Source of the DNA: Saccharomyces mikatae IFO 1815
Taxonomy: Eukaryota; Ascomycota; Saccharomycetes; Saccharomycetales; Saccharomycetaceae
Direction: 5' to 3'
Assembly (NCBI RefSeq): GCF_947241705.1
Contig: NC_079265.1
Location: forward strand, 248,001 to 312,000
DNA length: 64,000 nt
In this document: positions 20,501 to 31,200 of the stretch, in pieces
How positions within the stretch are numbered: position 1 is the stretch's first letter
Layout: each line of letters opens with the position of its first letter
The notes under the pieces: model-generated
Seen by the model: only the letters and a program-made list of their open reading frames with translations
Told to the model about the DNA's origin: nothing
Database searches by the model: none
Position numbers and translations under genes: made by a program

Positions 20501-20723
20501 GCTTTGTGGGTTTCAGTATCCTAACCACTAGACAACCCCGAAGAACAACTGAGGGATACTCCGTCCTTTGAGGGTCAAACCCTTGAAGGAAAACAACTGG
20601 CTCCGCTAAATGAATAAATAACTGCAATGATGAGCTTTGTGCCAGAGGTGTAGCACCAAGGGGAATATCAATATCCTTTTCCATTGGAAACAATGGCGAT
20701 GAGATAGACTGGTCCATGGGCAT
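17583..20723 (-). CDS. ALY2: Aly2 alpha-arrestin, Rsp5 ubiquitin-ligase adaptor
   Basis: A 1046-residue arrestin-related trafficking adaptor, the same length as S. cerevisiae Aly2. It directs nutrient permeases such as Gap1 through endosomes by linking them to Rsp5. The arrestin-N fold starts near residue 25 (LQLFIHLAEPVVFLQG). The arrestin-C part runs to about 540. It is interrupted by a Ser/Asn/His-rich insert at about 125-280. The tail is long, disordered and phosphosite-rich. A PPSY motif near residue 698 is the expected Rsp5 WW-domain ligand. The start MPMDQSISSP fits the family. ALY2 is divergent from TAX4. Confidence 0.95.
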   Translation of the reverse strand: MPMDQSISSPLFPMEKDIDIPLGATPLAQSSSLQLFIHLAEPVVFLQGFDPQRTEYPSVVLRGCLVVRILKPTKLKSINLSFKGYSRTEWPEGIPPKRQEFVEIKDIVDHTWALYPPTEQKGKKKMSAFASYDSNNATSNFLMKESGASLYRTLSENDTPTSRKNSISGLSSLNLSPLGTPGNSSVNVRDRESRQRSRSSSATSSTAPSRNLSPINLLKRATSPSVSHHNYKPTTTSILSDLLNNTFTHNDPVYHHNHHTPTNSSHMAITSNNFTSGSGGDFFVFQPGDYIYAFEELIPQEYPESVKADFGFVEYFLYANIERSGAFKSNISGREVVKIVRTQAHNSVEESEPIIISRDWENQLYYDIVIASKDIILDAFLPITFKFAPLDKVTLHRIRIYVTETMEYYCRDKKVHRMEPTKKFLLTEQKGPKLPNLPNDANLSKAKNMGNLLQDSKNGDLVNKEYEYQIFIPSRFNNHQQLHPDTSYENIKANHWIKICLRLSRVVDNKRKHYEISIDSPIHVLHRLCSHANTLLPSYDGHTTIFSKETDSSISSILESSGDNVDLYHNSNIFFPKEVLSSPVLSPNVQPLDILIPHLPSTSLNRSSRQFSRSSKSHSNDNAIFNSAKLKSNIYQPETLQRELASPQAIPLSPITSPMSNMEIPPPDFDFSSDLVSDAASGTTTTELSSSESNTLPKDPPSYTETVLHDNNQKRRPNSRHPTSPILKASHSSKHLDNNLPESVNKNESTPRIEENIYRKDSTPKKRENREVKSFSTSQYVEGKDSTPNRNQSNEKNRKRVLSLSTPIHSSPNNNGFAHSGLGNLSNDSLRSLGKREGVQDNLPSTVRHDNPFFTDLNQILIEDELKNNNKNELSRNHTNTSSTPASARSSFDYSGVNISKDKLTMEPLLSKTETLTNKVNDESFLRPNDSYVDLLEPSVDTTIDITAPYARNSSAWHPSQNDNDNNQISPLLRGNEIFLNGINAHNSVESDHMNDITTQGSGLTESSKNSDSEERFISRLSSPEKLLINTLDNESGLQSINESTL

Positions 20724-21548
20724 CTTGAAAAAAAATAGTGATCTACAATTGGAAGTGCTGCAAAAGGTGAAAGAAAATTTTTTTCAACGTAAAAAATTAA
20801 GGACTAGCGATAATGAATAGTGAATTTTACTGGCTGCCTTATTCTTTTTCACCTCTGTCGATACTCTCAATCTTGTAACTGCATAATTGGTAGATCTATT
20901 CTCAAAAGACAAAAAGGAGACACTAGTCAAGTCTCTTTTTTTCTTCCCAAATTGGGCCATATCGGATTAAATTTCTTTTTCCGAAACCCGCAAATCCTCC
21001 ATAATGCTTTAAGAAAGGAAAACCAATGAACAACTTTCTGTAAATTAACGATAAAGAAGGAGCAGCAACCGTCGAGAAGAGTGAAGCGAAACGATTGAAG
21101 GTTCAAAAGTTTTAAATCAAAGCAACGGTCTTTAAACTGGTTTTCTATAACGGATTTATCGATTCTGGAGAAAAAGACCCATGGGGACGGGGAAGAAAAG
21201 GGAGGAACCTTCGGTAAGGCATGAAATCATAAGACCACCTGGACAATATAAAGTGTGGTCATTTTCGACTATAATAACACATTATTTATTGACGCCACTA
21301 TTTATATTGTTACTGTTATAACTAGACTTGAGGAAGAGTTAGCCGCTGAGAACATCTTTCATTCAACATGTTGTTTTATTTTTTTGGGACGGCGCGCGAT
21401 AGATGGCGCAAGGGAGTCGTTCTCCGTTCAAAATGAATAAATTGGTTTTAAAGTGACGTACGTATTTGGTTTCCTTCTGATAATTTGAAAGTATGAGATG
21501 CTTTATGGATTATAGTGCTAGAGAAGACGTACCTTGAAATCTATATAA
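20724..21548. other. Divergent ALY2/TAX4 intergenic region (825 bp)
   Basis: A long divergent promoter region with short open frames only (69 codons at 20820-21029, 61 codons at 21255-21440), neither with recognisable features. G-rich tracts lie near 21180-21210, and a TATATAAA overlaps the TAX4 start codon region, too close to act as a TATA box for that ATG. No RNA gene was recognised. Confidence 0.6.
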
Positions 21549-23384
21549 ATGCTTTTTCCTAAGAAAAAGCATTCCGGAAACCATGCCGCGATTGAACTGC
21601 CGAAGGAAGCCTTGCAAGACTCTGTAACTGCTGCTCAGATTATTTTCAAACGGTACGCTCACGCTAACGTCAATGCAAATGGAGAAGAGAAACTAGGGAA
21701 TTTGAAAGTGTCACCCACCCCTATGATGAAATCTGAGGTCTCTTTACCGAGAATGAGGCATCCAGATTCAAGAGGTTTAAACTATCAGTACGCTAGGGAA
21801 AGTTCTTCTGGTCATACTGAGCCTGCTTCCGTACCGACGACTCCTTTGGGAATGAACTGTTACGATGCAAAGAATAAAGCGTCGAACTCGCCAAGCAGTA
21901 TTGCAGCTGCAGAGGCAGCTGCCTACTTGGCCCACTCAAACTCGTTCAGTCATAGATCATCCGCTATCAGTAGCCGAGATCCGGTTATGGATTTTGAAAC
22001 GAAACCACTACGTACGCCTTCAGCTTTGAAGAATGAGCAGCAGCTGAATAAAACAAGGATACCGCCACCATTATATGGTAGCGCTGTCAGATCTCACTCT
22101 CTTTCGCCACAAATATCTTACTCTACTTCACTATCATCATCGTGTTCCTTGAGTTCCGATGGAGAAGACGTTTCTTATAAAGAGCAAAGCACAGATGAGA
22201 TATTTACTCCGGAACCCTCCATATCTTCTTATAGTCTTGCATCAAAAGCCTCGGCGAAGGCTTCTCAAGCTAACGCCTTACAGGTGCAGCAAGAGCCTGA
22301 TTATACGGCTACGAATAAGCTAAATGGTGGCAACGTAATATATAAGGGTACTTTGCCCGATCTAATACCGCGAAGCCAAAGAAAGTCAGTCAAGCCAAGG
22401 TTTAAGCACAAACTTTTACGGTCATCCGACGTCGACGAATACAGCTATGGTCAACAACAAGAGAATTTATCACGTGTATATTCCGAGCAGAAGCAGAATG
22501 GTAGAGCCGTTGTAAACACGCAGCAAAATGTAAAGCTAAAAACTACGATGAGACGTGGGAAGTATGCCATTACAGAAAATGATGAAACCTTCCCCTACGA
22601 TAGAAATGCGGCATCATCAGATTCAGACACGGACGGAGATTCTAATGTTATGGCAGTAAAGGACAAGAAGAAGAAAAGCCGCCGCTCCAAGATTAAGAAA
22701 GGTTTGAAGACAACGGCAGCTGTAGTTGGAAGTAGCACATCTGTTCTTCCGTTTCCCCATCATCATCACCATCACCATCAGCTCCATAACTCAAATTCCC
22801 ATCATTTACACTCACACCACTACGCAAGCCCTCACAAATTTAATGAAGATAAGCCGTGGAAATCTCACAGAGATCTTGGGTTTATCACAGAACAAGAAAG
22901 AAAAAGATACGAGTCTATGTGGGTGTCGAACAGATACTCGTATTTGCGCTTGTTGCCGTGGTGGCCCACTTTCGCGGATGAAGACGACGAGTCTCGCCTG
23001 CAACCATTAAATTTGCCACAAGATGGACTGATGTTGAATTTAGTCGTCAAAGACATATGGTGTCGCTCAAACCTACCCGTAGATCTGCTAGTGCAAATAT
23101 ATAACATGGTGGATACAAGAAAAGACGGTACTTTGGACAGGAAATCTTTTATAGTGGGCATGTGGCTCGTCGATCAATGTCTTTATGGCCGAAAACTGAC
23201 TAACGAACTGGACCAAAGAGTCTGGAATAGTGTCGACAACTATATTCTCGGTGCAATTAATGTTAAATCTCCTACCAGTGACCGTTATCACAGCACCACT
23301 AATCTTCCAGACAAGCCACCGAAGCTTTCAGTACGACAGGAACTGAAGAACATCAAACGCGATCTCAGGAATGTCAGAATATAA
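21549..23384 (+). CDS. TAX4: Tax4 EH-domain protein (regulator of Inp51)
   Basis: A 611-residue protein. Tax4 and its paralogue Irs4 bind the inositol 5-phosphatase Inp51 and help control PI(4,5)P2 and cell-wall integrity. Most of the protein is disordered and Ser-rich. The EH domain is near the C-terminus at about 470-560 and includes DLLVQIYNMVDTRKDGTLDR with its EF-hand-like acidic loop. Just before it, near 400-425, is a His-rich stretch with eight consecutive His residues and several more in a spaced pattern. A basic patch KDKKKKSRRSKIKK precedes that. The length is about seven residues above what I recall for S. cerevisiae. Confidence 0.93.
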   Translation: MLFPKKKHSGNHAAIELPKEALQDSVTAAQIIFKRYAHANVNANGEEKLGNLKVSPTPMMKSEVSLPRMRHPDSRGLNYQYARESSSGHTEPASVPTTPLGMNCYDAKNKASNSPSSIAAAEAAAYLAHSNSFSHRSSAISSRDPVMDFETKPLRTPSALKNEQQLNKTRIPPPLYGSAVRSHSLSPQISYSTSLSSSCSLSSDGEDVSYKEQSTDEIFTPEPSISSYSLASKASAKASQANALQVQQEPDYTATNKLNGGNVIYKGTLPDLIPRSQRKSVKPRFKHKLLRSSDVDEYSYGQQQENLSRVYSEQKQNGRAVVNTQQNVKLKTTMRRGKYAITENDETFPYDRNAASSDSDTDGDSNVMAVKDKKKKSRRSKIKKGLKTTAAVVGSSTSVLPFPHHHHHHHQLHNSNSHHLHSHHYASPHKFNEDKPWKSHRDLGFITEQERKRYESMWVSNRYSYLRLLPWWPTFADEDDESRLQPLNLPQDGLMLNLVVKDIWCRSNLPVDLLVQIYNMVDTRKDGTLDRKSFIVGMWLVDQCLYGRKLTNELDQRVWNSVDNYILGAINVKSPTSDRYHSTTNLPDKPPKLSVRQELKNIKRDLRNVRI

Positions 23385-23862
23385 AGAAGCTGTGCTACTA
23401 ATGACCTTGTGATGCGTAATGAAAACAATACAAAACGAAATATGAAGATGTGAAAATGCTACTTTTTTTCTACTCATTTTTCCTTTATTTTTACAAGTTT
23501 TTCCGTTCCGCGGATTTTGTTCCTGCGACTTTTTGCTTTGTCTGTCTCCAGATCTCTCGAGCTTAATGGTCGTTTTCACTTCATGCTTATAGTCCTTCCA
23601 GCGGTGCCCCCACCCCCTATCTTTGGTTATTTTCTAATTTCGTCCCTCGGATTATTTAATTCATATTCTCCCCATCTTTGTACTAATAAGTTTGTCTTTC
23701 CAAAGTTATTTTTACTCATTTTGTTCCTAGTATGTTTTGCTAATATATAAAGTAAATTGCATATATAGGCGTGCTGTTCACCGATAAATAAGTAGTCTTG
23801 TAGAAGAGTATAATATAATAGGGGGGAGGACAGAAAGTGTGTCAAAGAAAATATAATACGAG
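23385..23862. other. TAX4-IML2 intergenic region (478 bp)
   Basis: This contains the TAX4 3' region and the IML2 promoter. T-rich stretches and a G run just before IML2 are visible. Short frames on both strands (72-83 codons) have no recognisable features. No consensus factor site was placed. Confidence 0.55.
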
Positions 23863-26058
23863 ATGTTTAGAGTATTTGGTTCATTTGGATCAAAGAATGC
23901 TCAATCTTCTAGTGAGGAACTATCGACAAAGACAAAGCATGTTCTAAAACAGGCTAATGATTTTGAAACTGCCTTGAAGGCAATGGATTTTGTCCTGGAT
24001 GATAGAACAGATGAAGGATTGAATCTATTGAAGAAAGCAGAAATGGAAACGGGCTCAGATCAAACTATCTTGACTTTGGCAAGAGGTGTTATCGAATTTC
24101 TTCAAGCCACCTTGAGTTTTGAAACCGAGGAGATGAAAAAAGCTGCAATTACTCTAGGTAAAGCTGAACAACTGTCCTGGAAGAGTAAGCAAAATGCAGA
24201 AAAGACCAACTTCAAGAGCAGTTCAATATACCCTCCAGGTACTGTCTATGCTGTGACATATACAGAGTCATGTCTTCTGCATGCTTTGTTGATGTTGTTT
24301 AGTGAAAGCATGATGGAAGCAGCCAAGGCCTTGTTAAAGTTGAGAAGAGCTTATACAATGCTGCAAGATATCATGGTCGCCGTCAAGAGAGCTGAACGAT
24401 CAAAAAACTCCAGCTCACCCTCTCCAAGTGAACAAAGCCAAGAATCATGCGGAAGTTTTGTTTCAGCAGAGACAACCTTCGTATCGGTAGATATACCATA
24501 CAAATTGTCCTCGGAGGACAAGTCGAACCCTCAGCTATTGGAGTTTGCTGAAAGAATTTACACCATGAGAATGGGAAGGCTATCAGGTGCTCATATTGGC
24601 AATACTCCGTCCATTGATAGGTTGAGGGATGATCTGGGATTACAGACAACTTCATCTCAAGCTTCTGACCGTTCTCCCGCTTTAGATGATTTCGACTTGG
24701 AACAGGCTACTATTGATGAATTTATCCATTCAGGTGCTAATTTATGTTACGGTATCTTACAAGTCGTGTTATCCTTGCTACCACCCGCAATTGGTGCTGT
24801 ATTATCCATCGTTGGATTCAAGGGCTCTCGTGAAGAAGGTTTGAGGCTAGTTTGGAAAGCCACGAAGGAGAGAAATGTTCATGGTTGTATAGGGTTGTTA
24901 GGTCTGATGTTTTACTATGATGGTCCGTTCCAGTTTACAGACGCCGACTTTGATATTCCAGCAAATGATAATATATCAAGGGCTTTAAATAAAAGCAGAA
25001 CTAATGATAGTAGCATGTTACCAGGTTTTATGGATAGTGCAACCTTATTGCATCCAGGAAAAATTTTGGAGGATGCATTATTGAAAGCGAGAGCACTTTT
25101 TCCTAATAGTGCATTATGGTTACTAAACGAGGCGAAGATGCTTTCCGGGAAGGGTCGGCTTCGTGACTCTCTCGCCCTAATGGATTCCATTGATGTCAAT
25201 AGCATCCGTATGAGGCAAGTCAAATCCCTAATGGTATTTGAACGTGCCATCCTTTTGGTTAACTTACACGAATATAATAGAGCTGCTGAAGACTTAATAA
25301 GCTTGCTTGATATTAGTGATTGGTCTCATGCGTTGTATACATATTTTGCAGGTTGTTGCTATCTAGAAAACTGGAGAATGACCCAATTAGGTTTATTGAA
25401 TGATGGTAAAGAACAGTTTTACAAAGAAAGGGCCAGAGAACTCATATTTGACGCTCCATCTCTGTTAGGTAAGAAGACTTTTAAATCCAAAAATCTTCCA
25501 CTGGATAGATTTATGCTAAGAAAAGTTCAACAATTTAATAACATGCAGAAAAAACTAAACCTAAAAGAACCGCTAGACTCAATAGCCACATCTCCAGTTC
25601 ATGAGCTCTCTTATTTTTACAACGGTTATAATAGAATGACTGAAGACGATTTAATTTTAACCAAGAAAATGTTGATGGAGTATCACAATCCCGCTATTGA
25701 TTCCGAAGATCCGGATCAAGAACTAATCAGGAACTTACTATTATCTTTGACTTTAAGAAGATTGGGTGATGCTGAAAAAGGCTTGTCTTTATTAGACGAT
25801 ATTGTCTTGCCGAAAATATTCTACATTCAAAACGGCAAAGTTAAATATTTCAAGAAAACTGAAGACCCATGGGCATATCCAGCCGCTCTTTATGAGAGGG
25901 CTTTATTCTGTTGGAAACTAGGTGGTATGGAAAGTTTGAAAGAAAGTAGAGAATGGTTGCTAAGAGCTCAAAATTATGCCGCAGATTATGAATTAAGTAC
26001 ACGTATTGGAATGAAGATCAAAGCCGCCCTTGATAGAGTTGAAAACGCACTTGTTTGA
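23863..26058 (+). CDS. IML2: Iml2 mitochondrial outer membrane / inclusion body clearance protein
   Basis: A 731-residue protein of the Iml2/TTC39 family with helical tetratricopeptide-like repeats. In S. cerevisiae it is linked to lipid-droplet-dependent clearance of protein inclusions and its loss affects minichromosome maintenance. Residues 300-335 form a hydrophobic stretch ([24 protein letters not shown]). The C-terminal half contains TPR-like pairs, including [20 protein letters not shown] and [15 protein letters not shown]. The length equals that in S. cerevisiae. The start [10 protein letters not shown] is the only plausible one. It is convergent with ARP4. Confidence 0.92.
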   Translation: MFRVFGSFGSKNAQSSSEELSTKTKHVLKQANDFETALKAMDFVLDDRTDEGLNLLKKAEMETGSDQTILTLARGVIEFLQATLSFETEEMKKAAITLGKAEQLSWKSKQNAEKTNFKSSSIYPPGTVYAVTYTESCLLHALLMLFSESMMEAAKALLKLRRAYTMLQDIMVAVKRAERSKNSSSPSPSEQSQESCGSFVSAETTFVSVDIPYKLSSEDKSNPQLLEFAERIYTMRMGRLSGAHIGNTPSIDRLRDDLGLQTTSSQASDRSPALDDFDLEQATIDEFIHSGANLCYGILQVVLSLLPPAIGAVLSIVGFKGSREEGLRLVWKATKERNVHGCIGLLGLMFYYDGPFQFTDADFDIPANDNISRALNKSRTNDSSMLPGFMDSATLLHPGKILEDALLKARALFPNSALWLLNEAKMLSGKGRLRDSLALMDSIDVNSIRMRQVKSLMVFERAILLVNLHEYNRAAEDLISLLDISDWSHALYTYFAGCCYLENWRMTQLGLLNDGKEQFYKERARELIFDAPSLLGKKTFKSKNLPLDRFMLRKVQQFNNMQKKLNLKEPLDSIATSPVHELSYFYNGYNRMTEDDLILTKKMLMEYHNPAIDSEDPDQELIRNLLLSLTLRRLGDAEKGLSLLDDIVLPKIFYIQNGKVKYFKKTEDPWAYPAALYERALFCWKLGGMESLKESREWLLRAQNYAADYELSTRIGMKIKAALDRVENALV

Positions 26059-26475
26059 TCTTTTGTTTCTCTCTCTCCCATCCTAAATTTTAGAGAGTAT
26101 GCATTTTTTTTACTACTCGACTTTCTTTGCTAATGGAGTGTTTTAGCCATTATTTTTCGCGGTATTTCATATTGTCTATTTTATATATTTATGCAATGAT
26201 TATTTTGGTTAGTTGATTTTGAACGATTTATGTAGTGTTATGATTTTAGAAGTGAACGTGTTTTGAATTTGAACCGCCTTCCTATTTTCAGGCAAGGATC
26301 ATCGAGCCCTAGGCAACGTACTGTTGCGCTATATAAATATCGTGTCTTACAAAAGGTTACTCCCTTGCCTAGAATTGGCGCAAAACTATTTATCATTAAG
26401 ATATATTTCAAGTAACAGAATGCCAATCAAAACGCTGAGTAGCAATTTCATTTGGGGTTCGCTTAGTTTTGATTC
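26059..26475. other. IML2/ARP4 convergent intergenic region (417 bp)
   Basis: Unusually long for a convergent gap. It holds TATATA at 26182-26187, suitable as a shared 3'-end element, and two short overlapping frames without features. I looked for tRNA box A and box B and an LTR end here and found none. Confidence 0.55.
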
Positions 26476-27945
26476 TTATCTGAACCTATCATTGAGCAAT
26501 CTCTCAACACCCACTTCTTCATACTCTTTTTTTCCAACCCATAATTGGTGGAACGTTCCCAGGCTTGTGAGTATACTGCCGCCTAGCCACGACTGATATT
26601 GTCTTTCCATAGTGTGCCCTGTTGTTAATATTCTAAATTTTAGGGATGGAAGTATTTTATTTAGCTCGGTCATTAGCCTATCACTTAAACCAGGGATTAA
26701 GGATGTACCACCCGTGAGGACAACATTATGAGCCAATGTTGCTCTTAAATCCACATCACTGCTCATTATGGATGAATACACAAGATGAGCTAGGCCAATT
26801 AATTCATTGTCACTTTTGAGAAGTTTTTCCTCTTCTAACGGTCTCTTACCACTCTCATTGGGGGTATCTGCGCTATTTGCAGTCGGAGAAGTCGATTTAC
26901 TAACAGTAGCCTGTTCCTTTTCATCTGCTGGTGTGGCTTTCTTTTCAGCTTTGTTTATCCCACTTGGCTTTGTTCTTTTTAGTGGTACATAGTCGTTACG
27001 CCAAGTTTCCACTACTCCAGAGGTGGAACGAGGCCAATCATCAGGAACGTCATCTTCTTTAGGAAGGAAAAGCTTTTCAGCGAAGCCATAACGTGTTTCA
27101 TTATCAAAAACAATTTCTTCATTCCATGGTGATTCAATAGATCTCTTAGTGGTAGTACTGAGGTCTGCTTTCGTTTCTTCTAAGGTTTTTGTTGGGCATA
27201 TATGACAAAGTGTCTCTTTGCACTCCTGGAAAAATCCTCGGTTGTTGGCATAATCATATATGGATTTATCAACCTCATAATTGAATGATTTTTTGATAAG
27301 TTCTGGTTTTCTCTGTTTGATTGCGAAAAGCGGTATGATCTCTTTTGGTTCTAATGCTTTCTTGATCAAATGATTGATAAATTTTCCAGCAAGAAAATTT
27401 CTTCTTGTGCTCTTTGATAATGTCATACCATCCACTATTGGGCTAACACTGCATGTATCGTGGCCAATATCAACAACCAAGCAATTCGGTCTACCTGCTG
27501 CAAATGAAACACATGTAGATGTAGGAGCTAAATAGCAGGCTTCAAATTGCATACCTTCCAAGAGCACCTCTAGAGATTTTTTTCTGTTTTCTGTACTATT
27601 CCAAACAGGCTCAGTTAAAAGAGCTGGTGTGCCAGAGTTAGAATTTAGATAGAGCTCATTTTTGAGCGCCCATTGCCACTGTTCCTGCGCAGTATCCCAA
27701 TCTATAACAAGACCGTCCTTAACAATAGGTTTTAGCTCATAGTCTTTCCTTGGGATACCTATAGATTGTTCAGAGAAAATGTTCTTTTTACCTTCATCTG
27801 CTGTGTATTTACCGTAAACGGAGGGTAGAATCGATTGAGGAAAGTCGGAGCCCGAATAGCCAATATTTGTTGTGTAGGAGCCAGGATCAATGACTACTGC
27901 AGAAATCTCATCACCACCATAAACTTGCAAAGCAGCATTGGACAT
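26476..27945 (-). CDS. ARP4: Actin-related protein Arp4
   Basis: A 489-residue nuclear actin-related protein. Arp4 is a shared subunit of the NuA4 acetyltransferase, INO80 and SWR1 complexes and is essential in S. cerevisiae. The actin fold is recognisable: the phosphate loop region IDPGSYTTNIGYSG near 20-33, VVDIGHDTCSVSP near 160 and NVVLTGGTSLIPG near 410. An actin-unlike insert of low complexity sits at about 320-375 (Lys, Ala, Ser, Thr-rich), as in Arp4 orthologues. The length equals that in S. cerevisiae. Confidence 0.96.
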   Translation of the reverse strand: MSNAALQVYGGDEISAVVIDPGSYTTNIGYSGSDFPQSILPSVYGKYTADEGKKNIFSEQSIGIPRKDYELKPIVKDGLVIDWDTAQEQWQWALKNELYLNSNSGTPALLTEPVWNSTENRKKSLEVLLEGMQFEACYLAPTSTCVSFAAGRPNCLVVDIGHDTCSVSPIVDGMTLSKSTRRNFLAGKFINHLIKKALEPKEIIPLFAIKQRKPELIKKSFNYEVDKSIYDYANNRGFFQECKETLCHICPTKTLEETKADLSTTTKRSIESPWNEEIVFDNETRYGFAEKLFLPKEDDVPDDWPRSTSGVVETWRNDYVPLKRTKPSGINKAEKKATPADEKEQATVSKSTSPTANSADTPNESGKRPLEEEKLLKSDNELIGLAHLVYSSIMSSDVDLRATLAHNVVLTGGTSLIPGLSDRLMTELNKILPSLKFRILTTGHTMERQYQSWLGGSILTSLGTFHQLWVGKKEYEEVGVERLLNDRFR

Positions 27946-28230
27946 AGTTGCGCTTTTTTGTTGCTTTATTTTCTCGCCTTCTTTCTGCCTAGATTAATTC
28001 GTTTTCTGTACATCCTGTTTTCTTTTTTTCTTCTTTTCGCTGTGTTTCGTCTTCTCCATTTTTTAAGATCGTGTTAATCAAACTTTTCAAGAGCAGCCTT
28101 GACTAAGAGGATATTTCAGATAAAACTAATGTAATCTTAATATTCTTAAAAGTATACACATCGTAGATATTAAAGAATTATAAACAGATAGAAAAATCTA
28201 TACTTTAAGAAACTGAACCGAAGAGTTCGT

Positions 28231-31200
28231 CTATTTTCTCAAAGATTTCAATACCATTTCACCGGCTTTTTCAACCCCAGCTTTGGTGCCTCTAATGTAC
28301 ACAACATCATTAACTTTATCTGACTTCCTTGGGACGTTGATGACAACGTCAGCTGCTTCTCTAATTTTCTTAATGTTGGAACCACCAGGGCCAACAATCA
28401 TATTAAACCTCCTAGTATCGGCGCCCCAAACATAGCCGGCATATGTGGCAGATGGTGCCTTGGCAATTCTTTCTTCAATCCACTTGACGGCAGTACCAAG
28501 TGCTTCTTCCTTCTTAGCAGAATCGTTTGAAGTGTCATTTTTGGCTTCCTTTTCGTCATCATCAAGAATGCTGCTCAAGTCAACTGGTTCATATGTCAAT
28601 CTCATGGTAATATCTCCTTCTTCAGAAGAAGCTGGTGCACCGACTTCCTCAATGGTGAACTTAATCTTTTCTGCATTCTCACCTTCAGTGGAACCACGAA
28701 CCCTTTCCACGGGAATTTCAATTGGAGCACGAGCTAATTTGTTAGCCTTCTTGGAAGTGTTACCAAATCTTACATTGACGAATAAATCCATTCTCAATTT
28801 TTGGATAAAAGCACCACGTTCTGAAACGTACTCGTACATAGAAGCAGGCACGTCAACTTCTCGATCAAAATTTTCTCTGATTATTTCATTCAAGATTTTT
28901 TTCTCAGCCTTCTCAACATTTTCTGGTAAACCAGTAATAGTGATTTTGCCACTAGGGTCATCCTTATTAGGAACGAATAAGTTAATGTTGAACTCGGATT
29001 CTAGTTGACGACGAACAATCCCACCAGGACCGATTAAGGCACCCTTCCTTTCTGCTGGAATATCAAGTGTCTTGCTAACGCTATTTTCAGCATCTTTGAC
29101 AATTTTGTTAATTTCTTCAACGACTATTTTGACAAACTTTTGTGGACCTTGAACGGTGATGTCTTTGCTTTCAGAGTCTGCATTTGGAATATCAACGGAC
29201 TTATTTCTTATTTCTTCGCCACCAGCCTTAGAAATAATTTCTCTTAAAGTGTGACCACCACTACCAACAATAGACTTATGATATTTGTGATCAATTTTCA
29301 ATATTTCAGTCGTGAAATCAGAAGCTTCAGCAACAATAGATTCCACACGCTTGGCAACATCTTTAATATTTTGTCTGGAACCAGTGATCTCTAATTCAAC
29401 TTCACCAGTTTCTTGAACTTTGGGATCACTACTCTTTTGCAAGAAATCCATTTCAACACCGTATTCAGCTCTAATATCATTAATATTGTCACCGTTCTTA
29501 CCGATAATTCTTGGGACATGCTCGGCTGGAACAGTAATGATCATTTTATGGCCGTTCTCCATTTCAAAATCTAACAAAGCCTTTAATTCTTCATGTGCTT
29601 TATTGACACCACGAGAAGGACCTCTAATAGTGACAATTTCGTTGTCTCTTGGGAAATTGATGAAAACATTGTATTTTTCCTGCAAACGGTTACGGTAGGT
29701 ACCATGTGAACCGATCATATTTCCGTGAAACTTAAGTGGGACGATTAACTCCTTTGTGATGATGTCTGCCCACTTCTTAGCTTCGGCGGCCAGATACTTT
29801 TTGGCATGAGTCAAGTTATATTCTAACCCAGTTAAAGTAACTTCTACAATCTTATCTTTAGCGGAATTGTTGGTTTCTTCGTTTGGAATATCAATTTGGC
29901 AAGCAAACTTTTCGCGAATTTGTTGTAAGTTGGAGCCCTTATTACCGATTATTCTGGCAACAGAGTTAGATGGAATATTAACGGTCATCTTGCTCTTGTT
30001 AGACGAAGAATTCAAAATGGATTCAAAGATTTGGTTAGCAGTCTTAGCGGCCTTTTCATCACCTCTTACAGTTAACTGATTTTCTTCAGGAGTGTGTAGT
30101 TTAATTTGAAGGTGGCCTTCATGTTCAGATATGTCTTCCATAATCAATTTCCATGTGGCAGAGGATGGCTTAAATAAAGAATCTTGAACTTCCTCGGGGA
30201 ACTCGTATGTTTTAGTCTCCATGTTATTCTGCTTGGTACGTAGGGAGTCTAATGATTCGTTAGCTTTTTTCAAAGATGCTTGTATTTCTTCAATAGATGG
30301 CTTGAAATCTTCATCCTCAGTTAAAGCAACAAGCAAAATAGTATTGTCATTTGGATAATAGTCACCAAATTGAACAAAGGCAACGCTACTTTCAGAAGCC
30401 AATAGACAATGTTTAATAGATGCACCAAACATCTCGTAATCCAAGTCTGTAGCGGTCAGAGTTTCAGAGGGTGGAATATTATTCACAAAAGAAATTAATT
30501 CCTTACGGACTACCTTAATATCGTTGGCTTCAGCAGATTTTGCACTGATATGGACTGTAACGGTTTCAGCGGATGGTAACGATTGTATGGATGGTAAAGC
30601 TATTTTGACATTAGGATGCGAATCCTCAAGACTTTTTAAAACAGAGTACTTGGTGAAGTACATGATTAGATTCTTGGCATGAGTAAGATTCTTACTATGA
30701 GCTTTAGAAATATCCAAAGATTCCACCACATAGCTTTTTGAGGAAGATCTGGCGTAGGTGATAGCTTCACTGACCTTGTCACGTAGACCAACAAATGATA
30801 CTAGTTCATCACTAGGAGTTGATGGGAAAGTGACAATGACGTTGAATTTTTCTTTTAGTTCTTCAGCATCAATCAAGAATTGAAATTTAGCAGGAATCTT
30901 TACCTTTTCTTCTGCCAAGTCAGAAGCCAACTTTTTCAAGTAGTCTTGAATGGATAGTTTGGTTGATTTTGCCTTATCACGAGGACCTGAAATGACAATA
31001 TCTCCAGATTTCTTGTAAAGTTGAACTTTAATTTCTTCTTCACCGTCATTTGAAACAAAGCCCGAAACGTCAACATAAGGTAAGTATCTTTCATCCTCAA
31101 CCACTAATTTGATTGTGGCGTTCTTGGTTTCTTCTTTAACAATGGCCATTATTTTAGCTTTGGCCATGTTGACTGATTCAAAATCACCATATAAGGAGAC

